DNA of 64,000 nucleotides from Chloracidobacterium sp. (GTDB lineage Bacteria; Acidobacteriota; Blastocatellia; Pyrinomonadales; Pyrinomonadaceae). The notes under the pieces were generated by a model. The model saw nothing but the letters and a program-made list of their open reading frames with translations. It was not told the DNA's origin and made no database searches. The stretch lies in the NCBI GenBank assembly GCA_016715795.1, contig JADJXP010000002.1, positions 1,178,001 through 1,242,000 of the forward strand. Reading direction: 5' to 3'. The translations under genes and the position numbers were made by a program. Below are positions 1-7,167 of the stretch, piece after piece; the first letter of the stretch is position 1, and every line of letters starts with the position of its first letter.

Positions 1-2
1 AG

Positions 3-1064
3 TATTATCGGTTCATCTTTGAGAACACAAAGGGCCTGCCCGAAGTCGCAGGGAGAGAAGGGCTTACGCCGCTCGACTACATGCGCAAATACGGCGCGTT
101 TGAGGTCGAAAGGGCCGTTCTCGAAAAACACATGGACCTCGTCCCGCAAAACGCGGTGGCCGACGCCGAAATTGACGCGGAACGCGGCGATGCTCGTAAG
201 AACGGCAAGATCATCGCGGCAATAGTTGATGACAAACCGCGCGTTGGATTTAATACACCTTCGAAAAAGCAAGAGCTGTTCTCACAGACCACCGTCGATT
301 GGGGCTGGCCGGAATACGCGTTCCCGACATACGTGAAGAGCCACATCCACACCGACCATTTCAACGAGAACGAAATGGTCCTAGTGCCGACATTTCGTCT
401 GCCGACGCTGATCCATACACGGTCGGGCCAGGCAAAATACCTCGCCGAGATATCAAACCGCAACCCACTCTGGATGCATACGTCCGACGGCGAACGGCTT
501 GGGATAAAGACCGGCGATCTGGTGCGTATCTCGACAGATATCGGCTATTTTGTAAACCGCGCCTGGGTAACCGAAGGAATGCGCCCGTCAGTTGTAGCGT
601 GTTCGCACCACATCGGCCGATGGCGACGTAAACAGGATGCTCCGTCAAACCGTTGGTCCACCAATCAGGTCAAGGTTTACGAAGAGGAGCCCGGCAAGTG
701 GAAGATGCACGTGGTTGAGGGAATCGGCCCCTACAAGAGCGCCGACCCGGATACATCACGCATCTTCTGGACCGACGGCGGCGTACATCAGAACATTACT
801 TTTCCTGTCCATCCCGATCCAGTCTCAGGAATGCATTGCTGGCACCAAAAGGTCACCGTCGAACTCGCCCACGAGGGCGATGAGCACGGCGACGTGTTTG
901 TCGATACGAACAGATCTTTCGAGATCTACAAAGAATGGCTCGCGATGACTCGTCCCGCTCCCGGCCCTGACGGCTTGCGGCGGCCACTGTGGCTGGCACG
1001 CCCGCTGAGGCCCGCCGAAGAGATGTTCTACATCCGTAACGGCGGCAAAAACTCCGACAAGTAG
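3..1064 (+). CDS. molybdopterin oxidoreductase, C-terminal part (5' end outside window)
   Basis: The reading frame is open from the first bases of the window and ends at a TAG at 1062-1064, so this is the 3' end of a longer gene; the methionine at 81 is internal. The visible 354 residues look like the C-terminal region of a DMSO-reductase-family enzyme. The stretch from about 420 to 620 (…TRSGQAKYLAEIS…, LWMHTSDGERLGIKTGD, SHHIGRW) resembles the molybdopterin-dinucleotide-binding beta-barrel, where a His/Ser loop contacts the cofactor. The N-terminal Fe-S motif and the Mo ligand are outside the window, so the substrate cannot be named. The polar, Trp/His-rich C-terminus is conserved in periplasmic members, but no signal can be checked here. 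The next gene, imuA, is separated by 98 bp with its own promoter, so the two are probably unrelated. Confidence 0.8.
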   Translation, partial: YYRFIFENTKGLPEVAGREGLTPLDYMRKYGAFEVERAVLEKHMDLVPQNAVADAEIDAERGDARKNGKIIAAIVDDKPRVGFNTPSKKQELFSQTTVDWGWPEYAFPTYVKSHIHTDHFNENEMVLVPTFRLPTLIHTRSGQAKYLAEISNRNPLWMHTSDGERLGIKTGDLVRISTDIGYFVNRAWVTEGMRPSVVACSHHIGRWRRKQDAPSNRWSTNQVKVYEEEPGKWKMHVVEGIGPYKSADPDTSRIFWTDGGVHQNITFPVHPDPVSGMHCWHQKVTVELAHEGDEHGDVFVDTNRSFEIYKEWLAMTRPAPGPDGLRRPLWLARPLRPAEEMFYIRNGGKNSDK

Positions 1065-1092
1065 ACTTTCACCTTATTTCACAGATGAATGC

Positions 1093-1121
1093 TTGCTTTA
1101 TCGCGGCAGGCGGGCTATTCT
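1093..1121 (+). promoter_or_regulatory. sigma70-like promoter of imuA
   Basis: TTGCTT at 1093-1098 and TATTCT at 1116-1121 are separated by exactly 17 bp. Transcription would start near 1128, directly at the inverted repeat 1127-1150, as expected for a repressor-controlled promoter. Read by eye only. Confidence 0.5.
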
Positions 1122-1126
1122 ATTCA

Positions 1127-1150
1127 ATACGTTGCAGTGTTGCAACGTAT
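1127..1150. promoter_or_regulatory. inverted-repeat operator, candidate SOS (LexA-type) box
   Basis: Perfect inverted repeat: ATACGTTGCA and TGCAACGTAT flank a 4-bp spacer GTGT. A second overlapping inverted pair, TGCAAC-GTAT-GTTGCA, covers 1141-1156. The site overlaps the predicted transcription start and ends 12 bp before the imuA start codon. imuA-imuB-dnaE2 cassettes are classically LexA-repressed. The motif is not the E. coli CTGT-N8-ACAG box, so the repressor identity is inferred from context. Confidence 0.6.
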
Positions 1151-1162
1151 GTTGCATAACGT

Positions 1163-1813
1163 ATGCCGACCACACTTGCCCTTGTAAAAAGTACCTCTCA
1201 ACTGCAGCAGGAACAGCGGCATTGGGACGAAATATCGCTCGATGCGTATGGGCTGGCCGTTGTCCGTGGGGCGATAACCGAGGTCTCGGGCGGGCCAAGC
1301 ACGGGCAAAGTAAGCGTCGCGCTGTCGCTGCTTGCAAAACTCACGGCCGAGGGCGAAGTCTGTGCCGCCGTCGATGCATGCGGCGGATTCGATCCGACAA
1401 CGGCGGTTTTAGCGGGCGTCGAGCTTCAGAATCTATTGTGGATCCGCTGCGGCGGCGATGTCGAAAGGGCATTCATGGCTGCCGATCATCTGGTGCAGGC
1501 GAAAGGATTCGGGGCGATTTGGCTCAATCTCAACGGCCTCTCTGAACGCACTCTTCGCATGGTGCCAAAGAGCTACTGGTTCCGCTACCGCACCCGGATC
1601 AAAGAAACGCCGACGATCTTACTGGTAACCGCTGCCGAACACCTTACGGGCTCGGCGTCACAGCGGTCGTTCACGGCAACACGCACAAACACGCTTTGGT
1701 CAGGGACGGGAAATTTCAAGCTGCTGCGGGAATTGCACCTCGATCTTTACTCGCGCAATGAGATCGGCTGTCCGCTGACGACACGGATAGAAATGGATTA
1801 TTCGGAAGTTTAG
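1163..1813 (+). CDS. imuA: ImuA, RecA-like mutasome accessory protein
   Basis: A 216-residue protein with a RecA/SulA-like fold. A Walker A-like loop GGPSTGKVS lies near residues 43-51, followed by a strand-helix region (VCAAVDACGGFDPTTAV) typical of RecA-family ATPases. Length and position directly before imuB and dnaE2 fit ImuA (ImuA-prime type), which helps recruit the error-prone polymerase during translesion synthesis. The P-loop ends in KVS rather than KT/KS, so ATP binding may be weak. Its start lies just beyond a strong inverted repeat that probably binds a damage-responsive repressor. No clear Shine-Dalgarno precedes the ATG. A 170-bp repeat-rich gap separates it from imuB. Confidence 0.82.
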   Translation: MPTTLALVKSTSQLQQEQRHWDEISLDAYGLAVVRGAITEVSGGPSTGKVSVALSLLAKLTAEGEVCAAVDACGGFDPTTAVLAGVELQNLLWIRCGGDVERAFMAADHLVQAKGFGAIWLNLNGLSERTLRMVPKSYWFRYRTRIKETPTILLVTAAEHLTGSASQRSFTATRTNTLWSGTGNFKLLRELHLDLYSRNEIGCPLTTRIEMDYSEV

Positions 1814-1821
1814 TCCTTATG

Positions 1822-1973
1822 AATTGCCTCCACCTTTAGGTGGAGGTAAATGTCCTACTTGACTTCGGGCTTTAGCCCAAAAATTTGGCTAAAGCCAAGA
1901 TGTGGATGAGCTTTTAACCTCCAGCTACGGCTTTAGCACTCGGCCGCTCTGGGCCGAGAACCTGGAGGCAATT
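1822..1973. repeat. intergenic repeat element with 11-bp terminal inverted repeats
   Basis: The imuA-imuB gap is almost filled by an element bounded by AATTGCCTCCA (1822-1832) and its reverse complement TGGAGGCAATT (1963-1973). Inside are a short hairpin at 1828-1850 (CCTCCACC/GGTGGAGG) and a second with arms GGCTTTAGCC (1868-1877) and GGCTAAAGCC (1887-1896). Further pieces of the same words (GGCTTTAGC, GGCCGAG) follow. The arrangement resembles REP/MITE-like repeats. Its right end supplies the purine-rich sequence just before imuB. Confidence 0.6.
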
Positions 1974-1983
1974 GATAAAGAAT

Positions 1984-3426
1984 ATGTCCAGATTGTACAG
2001 CTGCATAATCTCATCCAACGACAAACGTGACCTCGTCGCCGTTGCTCAACAGTTTGCTCATACGATCCAGACCACCGACGACGGCATCGTATTCGACGTC
2101 AGCGGCCTTGAGCGGCTGATGGGCAAGCGGAACCGCATCGAGCAGCGAATACTCGCAGCGATGCAAGCTGCGAATGTCTCGGGCTGTGTCGCCGTGGCGG
2201 ACTCGGTCGATACGGCAGTTTTGCTGGCGCGGCAAGGAGGAAAACAGGCTAAAGTTCTGAATACCCCAGACAGATTTTCTCAACTGCCATTAAAAGATCT
2301 CGCGATCGAGCAGGATACGATTAACGTCTTTAGCGAGTTAGGTTTACATACCGCCGGCGACCTGCTTGCGGTGCCTCACAACGACCTCGTCGGACGATAC
2401 GGCCGTCAGTTTACCGATGTCATCGATGTGCTCGAACAAAAAGGCCGCTCGCTCATTACGCCGAATATCAAAGAGAATCGTGTGTCCTGGAGCTTTGAAC
2501 TGGACAATCCGGTTGAGGATTTTGGGCAATTGATCTTCCTGCTCAATCACGGCATCGAACAGCTGTTTACACAAGTCGATCACGCCGGCTTCAGCACCGA
2601 GCATCTCGATCTCAAGTTCAAATTGCGAAATAAGACAGAAAGGTCCTATGAGATAAAAACGTCTTTCCCGACAATGGAGCGCAGCTTCTGGCTCAAGCTA
2701 ATAAACCTGCGTGCGGCGCTCGATCCGCCCGAAGAATCGATCACGACAGTCAATGTCGTGGTCCATTTCACGCGCGCGCGGCCCGCGCAACGCGGCTTGT
2801 ATGCTGTCTCACGCCCTGAGCCTGAAAACCTGCTGCTGACGGTCAACAAACTGCGAAAGATTGTCGGCGAGGAGAATGTCGGAGTGCCTGTATTACTCGA
2901 TCAGCGTGCAGCTAAGCCGTTTATATTGGATGCCGAGGCTATTCCCGGTGTAGATACCGACATTTCGAGTAAACGAAGCAGAGAAATGCGGCTCGGCCGC
3001 TCTATTTGCGGAAAAGCTCCGCTTTTCCGGGAGCGACCCACTTCCTTCGCGGCTATGCCGCCGCCTCACCAAAACGGCGGCATAGCCGCAGGAAATAGTG
3101 ACCAGCCTTCGGAAAAGCAGAGCTTTTCCGCAGATAGAGCGGCAAAGCCGCGAGAAACAACGCCATTAGTATCCACCATCTCCTTTATTCACTATCGCCC
3201 GCCAGTCCGCGCCGAAGTGCTCGTTAGAGACAAACGGCTGGTTTTCGTCAAAGCACGCCATTTTGCCGCTCATATAGTCAATTACAGCGGCGTCTGGAAA
3301 GGGAATTCACGATGGTGGGACCAGCCGTGGCGGACACTGGAATGGGACATCGAGGTCGAAGGACAAGGCGTTTATCGCCTTTGCAAGGTAAGAGATGAGT
3401 GGTTTTTGACGGGTGAATATGACTAA
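1984..3426 (+). CDS. imuB: ImuB, Y-family polymerase-like mutasome protein with an in-frame repeat insertion
   Basis: ImuB is a catalytically inactive Y-family polymerase homologue that bridges ImuA, DnaE2 and the sliding clamp. The segment GIVFDVSGLERLMG near residue 33 matches the family's finger/palm motif. A little-finger-like domain follows, and the C-terminal SGVWKGNSRWWDQPW…WFLTGEYD block is characteristic of ImuB. The ATG at 1984 is preferred; an upstream in-frame TTG at 1972 adds only four residues. Most of the N-terminal palm segment is missing, since the protein goes from its first strand (RLYSCII) almost directly to the DVSGLERL motif. Residues about 335-390 are encoded by a 164-bp palindromic element (2988-3151) that keeps the frame open. 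The gene ends at the edge of another repeat, copy A at 3417. Confidence 0.85.
   Translation: MSRLYSCIISSNDKRDLVAVAQQFAHTIQTTDDGIVFDVSGLERLMGKRNRIEQRILAAMQAANVSGCVAVADSVDTAVLLARQGGKQAKVLNTPDRFSQLPLKDLAIEQDTINVFSELGLHTAGDLLAVPHNDLVGRYGRQFTDVIDVLEQKGRSLITPNIKENRVSWSFELDNPVEDFGQLIFLLNHGIEQLFTQVDHAGFSTEHLDLKFKLRNKTERSYEIKTSFPTMERSFWLKLINLRAALDPPEESITTVNVVVHFTRARPAQRGLYAVSRPEPENLLLTVNKLRKIVGEENVGVPVLLDQRAAKPFILDAEAIPGVDTDISSKRSREMRLGRSICGKAPLFRERPTSFAAMPPPHQNGGIAAGNSDQPSEKQSFSADRAAKPRETTPLVSTISFIHYRPPVRAEVLVRDKRLVFVKARHFAAHIVNYSGVWKGNSRWWDQPWRTLEWDIEVEGQGVYRLCKVRDEWFLTGEYD
2988..3151. repeat. palindromic repeat element inserted in frame in imuB
   Basis: The outer arms 2988-3018 and 3121-3151 are inverted repeats of 31 bp with three mismatches. 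An inner perfect 15-bp stem pairs 3049-3063 with 3075-3089. Two small hairpins (GGAAAAG-CTCCG-CTTTTCC at 3010-3028 and GGAAAAG-CAGAG-CTTTTCC-like at 3111-3129) lie at the ends. The same family occurs in dnaE2 at 6222-6388, sharing TCTATTTGCGG, GGCATAGCCGCA and CTTTTCCGCA words. The encoded peptide is low-complexity and unlike ImuB on either side. Confidence 0.85.
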
Positions 3427-3532
3427 AAAAGTTTTTTTCAGAAAATACCGGGACAGAGCCAAAATGCGTTGATAACTCATTTAGATGCAAGGTTTAGACT
3501 GTCCCACACAGGTGCGGGACACTAGCGGGACA
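3417..3532. repeat. intergenic hairpin repeat, copy A
   Basis: Starts at ATATGACT, which contains the end of imuB, and runs to GGGACAC. It shares the order of words with copy B (3557-3670): ATATGACT, T-rich run, CGGGACAG, TGATAACTCATTTAGAT, TTTAGA, TGTCC…GGTGCGGGACAC. The TGTCCC and GGGACA words can pair as a hairpin. The whole gap 3427-3735 holds these two copies and no supported gene. Confidence 0.65.
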
Positions 3533-3556
3533 CCGAACGTCAGCAGAGGGGAAGTT

Positions 3557-3670
3557 ATATGACTGAGAATTTTTCTTCAAAAGTGGCGGGACAGACCCAA
3601 ATTACGCTGATAACTCATTTAGATAGGGAGTTTAGAGTGTCCTGTGGGGGTGCGGGACACTGCGGGACAG
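3557..3670. repeat. intergenic hairpin repeat, copy B
   Basis: Second copy of the element at 3417-3532, about 140 bp downstream. Shared words include GATAACTCATTTAGAT and GGTGCGGGACACT. GTGTCC (3637-3642) and GGACAC (3655-3660) form an inverted pair. It lies about 65 bp upstream of dnaE2 and could affect transcript structure there. Confidence 0.65.
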
Positions 3671-3735
3671 CAGGGCAAAGGTAAAACTTGAAGAAATGAC
3701 GATAAAACATTGATACAACAGGGAATTGGCAGGTT

Positions 3736-6700
3736 ATGTTTTCGGAATTGCACACTCGCTCGGCGTTTAGTTTTCTCTCTTCCGGCTCGCAGCCGCAGAG
3801 ATTAGTGACGCGCGCCGCTGAGTTGGGAATTCTGGCCGTCGCACTGCTCGACCGCGACACGGTCGCCGGGGCCGTGAGGTTTCATTTCGAGGCGAAGGAA
3901 CATGGAATCCAGCCGATCATCGGCGCCGAGATCACGATGGACGACGGCAGCCTGCTTCCGCTCGTCCCGCTGAACCTCACTGGCTACCAAAATCTCAGTA
4001 AATTGATCACCACGATCAAGCTCCGTCACAAAAAGGGTGAGCATTTTGCGACGCGAGATGATATTGAGGAACACTCGGCCGGATTACTGTGCTTCACAGG
4101 CGGAGCCGATGGATTTATCCACAACAGCATCAAACAAGGCCGCGGACTCACCGACCTTGCGTGGCTCAATTATGTCTTTGAAAAGCGGCTTTATGTCGAA
4201 TTGCAGCGGCATCATCTTCGTCACGAAGAGCATATCAATCAGACGTTGCTGGGTTACGCGCACAAGCTGAAACTTCCCATTTTTGCGAGTAATGGAGCGT
4301 ATTACGCCGACGAGCATGACCGCGAGCTTTTTGACGTTTTTACATGCATAAAGAATCACACGACGATATACGAGGCGGGCAAATTACTGAGCGAGAACAG
4401 TGAGCGGTATCTCAAGAACGAACAGCAGATGCTGCGGCTGTTTGCCGACATGCCTGAAACTGTCGAGGTCACGAACGAGATCGTCTCACGTATTGATTTC
4501 TCGATGGATGAGCTGTCCTACAACTTTCCTGATTATCCTGTGCCCGCCGGCGAAACGGCCGATGCCGTGCTGCGTGAGAAGGCCATCGCACGTTCATTCG
4601 AGCGGTATCGCGACAAGACATGGCATTTGAGGTCGCAGGTCCGGGCCCGGCTGGAAAAGGAATTTCGCGTGATCGAGATGAAAAAGCTCGCGGGCTATTT
4701 CCTCACCGTCTGCGATATCTCGGATTTTTGCAAAGAGAGTAATATTCTCTCGCAAGGGCGCGGCTCGGCGGCTAATTCGGTCGTCTGCTACGCTCTCGGC
4801 ATCACAGCAGTCGAGCCGATCGGCAACAAACTGCTTTTTGAGCGTTTTCTCTCAGAGAAATACGAGCAATATCCCGACATCGACATCGATCTGCCGTCGG
4901 GCGACGACCGCGAGAGCGTTATCCAGCACGTTTACACCAAATACGGCCGCCGCAGCTCGGCGATGACGGCGAATGTCATCTGCTATCGCGGCAAATCGGC
5001 TGTCCGCGAGGTCGGCAAGACGTTTGGCTTTGGCGACGACGTGCTGAAGCGTCTCTCAAAACTCAATTCGCATTATGAGACGTTTAAAGGCAAGGAGTTG
5101 GACCATCGGCTAAAGGAGGCGGGCTTTGACCCGACGGCCGATCAGGCGTTACGCAAATTTGCCGAGATATATCAGCGAATCCTCGATTTTCCGCGACATC
5201 TCGGCCAACACTCAGGCGGCATGGTCGTCTCGCTCGGGCGCCTCGACGGAATCGTGCCGATCGAGCCTGCGTCGATGGAAAACCGCTCGATCATCCAGTG
5301 GGACAAGGACGATTGCGAGGCCCTAAAGATCGTCAAGATCGATCTCTTGGGGCTCGGCATGATGGCCGTCCTCCGCGACACGATCACGCTGATAAAGGAA
5401 CATCACGGCGAGGACCTCAGCCTTTACAGACTGCCATACAATGATCCTGCGGTCTTCGATGCCCTGCAAAAAGGCGACACGGTCGGAATGTTTCAGGTCG
5501 AGAGCCGAGCGCAGATCGCGTTCTTGCCAAAATCGAAACCTGCAAACTTTTACGACATTGTCGTCCAGGTCGCGATCATTCGGCCGGGCCCGATCGTCGG
5601 GCATATGCTGCATTCATATATCAAGCGTCGGCAGGGCCTGGAGCCGGTCACATATCCGCACGAATCGCTAAAGCCCGTGCTCGAACGCACGATGGGCGTG
5701 CCGCTGTTTCAGGAACAATTGCTCAAAATGGCGATGGACATCGCCGGTTTCACAGGCTCTGAGGCCGAGGAACTGCGGCGGGCGATGGGCTTTAAGCGGC
5801 CTGACATCAAGCTAGAGAAGATCGGCCGGAATCTGCGGGCCGGAATGACCAAAAACGGTATTTCTAAAGAGGTTCAGGAGCAGATCGTCGATTATGTAAA
5901 AGCTTTCTCCAACTATGGTTTCCCCGAATCGCACGCCTACAGCTTCGCCCTGCTCGCATACGCCTCGGCGTATTTCATCATCCACTACCGCGCGTGCTTT
6001 ATGGCCGCGATGCTGAATAACTATCCGCTCGGCTTCTACTCCGCAGCAACGCTCGTCAAAGACGCGCAGCGGCACGGCTTGCACTTTCGCCCATTGGACA
6101 TAAATCGGTCGGACTATATCTTCAAATACGAAGAAGGCGATGTACGTGTCGGGCTGAAGTTCGTTCGGGGATTACGTAAAGAGATCGGTGAAGCGATCGT
6201 GGCCGAACGGCAGGCCCCTTCGCGGATTCGTCGCTCTATTTGCGGCGAAGCTTGCTTCGCCGGCGATGTTACCAATTCTTTGGTGGCTACGCCGCCGCTC
6301 TCCGCGAACAGCAGCGGCATAGCCGCAAGGCTTATAGATCAGCCCCCGGAAAAGCATAGCTTTTCCGCAAATGGAGCGGCAGGGCCGCAGTGCCGATGCG
6401 GATGGTACACCTCCATCGCCGACCTCATAGAACGCGTGCCTGAGATCAATAAGAAGGAGATCCGAGCACTCAGCATTGCCGGTGCGCTCAATTTAGACAA
6501 CACGGTCCATCGTCGCGAGGCTCTGTGGCAATCGGAGTTGGAGATACAGCCGAGTGGAGAACTCTTCGAGAGCGGCCGTGTCAGTAGCCCGACCGTAAGG
6601 GAGGGCGCCGATCAAATAGCGGGAGCTCAGGTACAACCGACATGTTGCGATGAAGGGCATAAGCAACGGCCTGCGATCCGCAGCGGAGCCCTCCCTTACG

Positions 6701-7140
6701 GTCGGGCTACTGACACGCCGTTTCTTCACCGCATGGAGGGCATCGACCTCGTTGATGCCGACCTGAGAAAGACAGGCATCTCGATCGGCAAGCACCCAAT
6801 GGCGTTCGTTCGAGATGAGATGACGCGGCGCGGCGTTATAACGGCCATTCAGTCGTTAAACCTCAAAAAGAATCAGGTCGTTTCTGTCGCTGGAGCGGTC
6901 ATCATCCGCCAACGGCCTATGACGGCTAACAACGTCGTCTTTATCACGCTAGAGGATGAGACGGGCTTTGCCAACTTTGTCGTTATGCCTGACAAATTCG
7001 AGCAATACCGCTCGGTCATCAACACGAACGACTTTCTGATGATCCGCGGCATCTTTGAGGAGCGGGGAATGCTGAAGGCTCTGCACTTCACGCCGGTCAA
7101 TGAGGTCGCGACCGAGGTCGTGTCACACGATTTTCGCTAG
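3736..7140 (+). CDS. dnaE2: DnaE2, error-prone DNA polymerase III alpha subunit
   Basis: A C-family polymerase specialised for translesion synthesis and the catalytic member of the ImuA-ImuB-DnaE2 mutasome. An N-terminal PHP domain (FSELHTRSAFSFL onward, residues 1 to about 240) is followed by the alpha-NTPase palm with the catalytic motif PDIDIDLPS at residues 380-388. The conserved block FPESHAYSFALLAYASA comes near residue 734, and a C-terminal OB-type domain (VVSVAGAVIIRQRP…) near 1050-1095. At 1134 residues it is long for DnaE2, and two palindromic insertions account for the excess: residues about 829-885 (DNA 6222-6388) and about 948-995 (DNA 6577-6717). Both keep the frame. Both fall between the palm and the OB domain, so activity may be retained. 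No strong ribosome-binding site is visible before the ATG. Confidence 0.93.
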   Translation: MFSELHTRSAFSFLSSGSQPQRLVTRAAELGILAVALLDRDTVAGAVRFHFEAKEHGIQPIIGAEITMDDGSLLPLVPLNLTGYQNLSKLITTIKLRHKKGEHFATRDDIEEHSAGLLCFTGGADGFIHNSIKQGRGLTDLAWLNYVFEKRLYVELQRHHLRHEEHINQTLLGYAHKLKLPIFASNGAYYADEHDRELFDVFTCIKNHTTIYEAGKLLSENSERYLKNEQQMLRLFADMPETVEVTNEIVSRIDFSMDELSYNFPDYPVPAGETADAVLREKAIARSFERYRDKTWHLRSQVRARLEKEFRVIEMKKLAGYFLTVCDISDFCKESNILSQGRGSAANSVVCYALGITAVEPIGNKLLFERFLSEKYEQYPDIDIDLPSGDDRESVIQHVYTKYGRRSSAMTANVICYRGKSAVREVGKTFGFGDDVLKRLSKLNSHYETFKGKELDHRLKEAGFDPTADQALRKFAEIYQRILDFPRHLGQHSGGMVVSLGRLDGIVPIEPASMENRSIIQWDKDDCEALKIVKIDLLGLGMMAVLRDTITLIKEHHGEDLSLYRLPYNDPAVFDALQKGDTVGMFQVESRAQIAFLPKSKPANFYDIVVQVAIIRPGPIVGHMLHSYIKRRQGLEPVTYPHESLKPVLERTMGVPLFQEQLLKMAMDIAGFTGSEAEELRRAMGFKRPDIKLEKIGRNLRAGMTKNGISKEVQEQIVDYVKAFSNYGFPESHAYSFALLAYASAYFIIHYRACFMAAMLNNYPLGFYSAATLVKDAQRHGLHFRPLDINRSDYIFKYEEGDVRVGLKFVRGLRKEIGEAIVAERQAPSRIRRSICGEACFAGDVTNSLVATPPLSANSSGIAARLIDQPPEKHSFSANGAAGPQCRCGWYTSIADLIERVPEINKKEIRALSIAGALNLDNTVHRREALWQSELEIQPSGELFESGRVSSPTVREGADQIAGAQVQPTCCDEGHKQRPAIRSGALPYGRATDTPFLHRMEGIDLVDADLRKTGISIGKHPMAFVRDEMTRRGVITAIQSLNLKKNQVVSVAGAVIIRQRPMTANNVVFITLEDETGFANFVVMPDKFEQYRSVINTNDFLMIRGIFEERGMLKALHFTPVNEVATEVVSHDFR
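6222..6388. repeat. palindromic repeat element inserted in frame in dnaE2 (same family as imuB copy)
   Basis: A 167-bp element with imperfect inverted ends (GCGG…TCGCTCTATTTGCGG near 6222-6245; CCGCAAATGGAGCGGC…GCCGC near 6365-6388). The right half nearly matches the imuB copy: GGCATAGCCGCA, then CGGAAAAGCA, AGCTTTTCCGCA and GAGCGGCA. It adds roughly 56 codons without a stop. Confidence 0.85.
6577..6717. repeat. second palindromic insertion in dnaE2, 30-bp perfect terminal inverted repeats
   Basis: The left arm 6577-6606 and right arm 6688-6717 are exact reverse complements (outer ends CGTGTCAGTAGCCCGACCGT and ACGGTCGGGCTACTGACACG). The 81-bp interior contains a small GCGATCCGCAGCGG palindrome. 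The element adds about 47 codons in frame and is unrelated in sequence to the 6222-6388 element. It looks like a small non-autonomous mobile or REP-type repeat. Confidence 0.88.
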
Positions 7141-7167
7141 ATCTTTGACAATTTTACGTTCTTTGGA

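Noticed and set aside
81..1064. Methionine at 81 as start of the first gene
   Set aside because: The frame is open and protein-like back to the window edge, so this is an internal residue of a truncated gene.
1093..1545. Open frame overlapping imuA on the same strand
   Set aside because: Arg/Cys-rich composition, no family resemblance; it shadows imuA in another frame and covers the operator.
3417..3670. CRISPR-like array
   Set aside because: Only two degenerate copies about 140 bp apart, with imperfect repeats; no array or cas genes.
6493..6795. Minus-strand frame covering the dnaE2 palindrome
   Set aside because: It is open only because the inverted repeat reads similarly on both strands; no start signal or homology.
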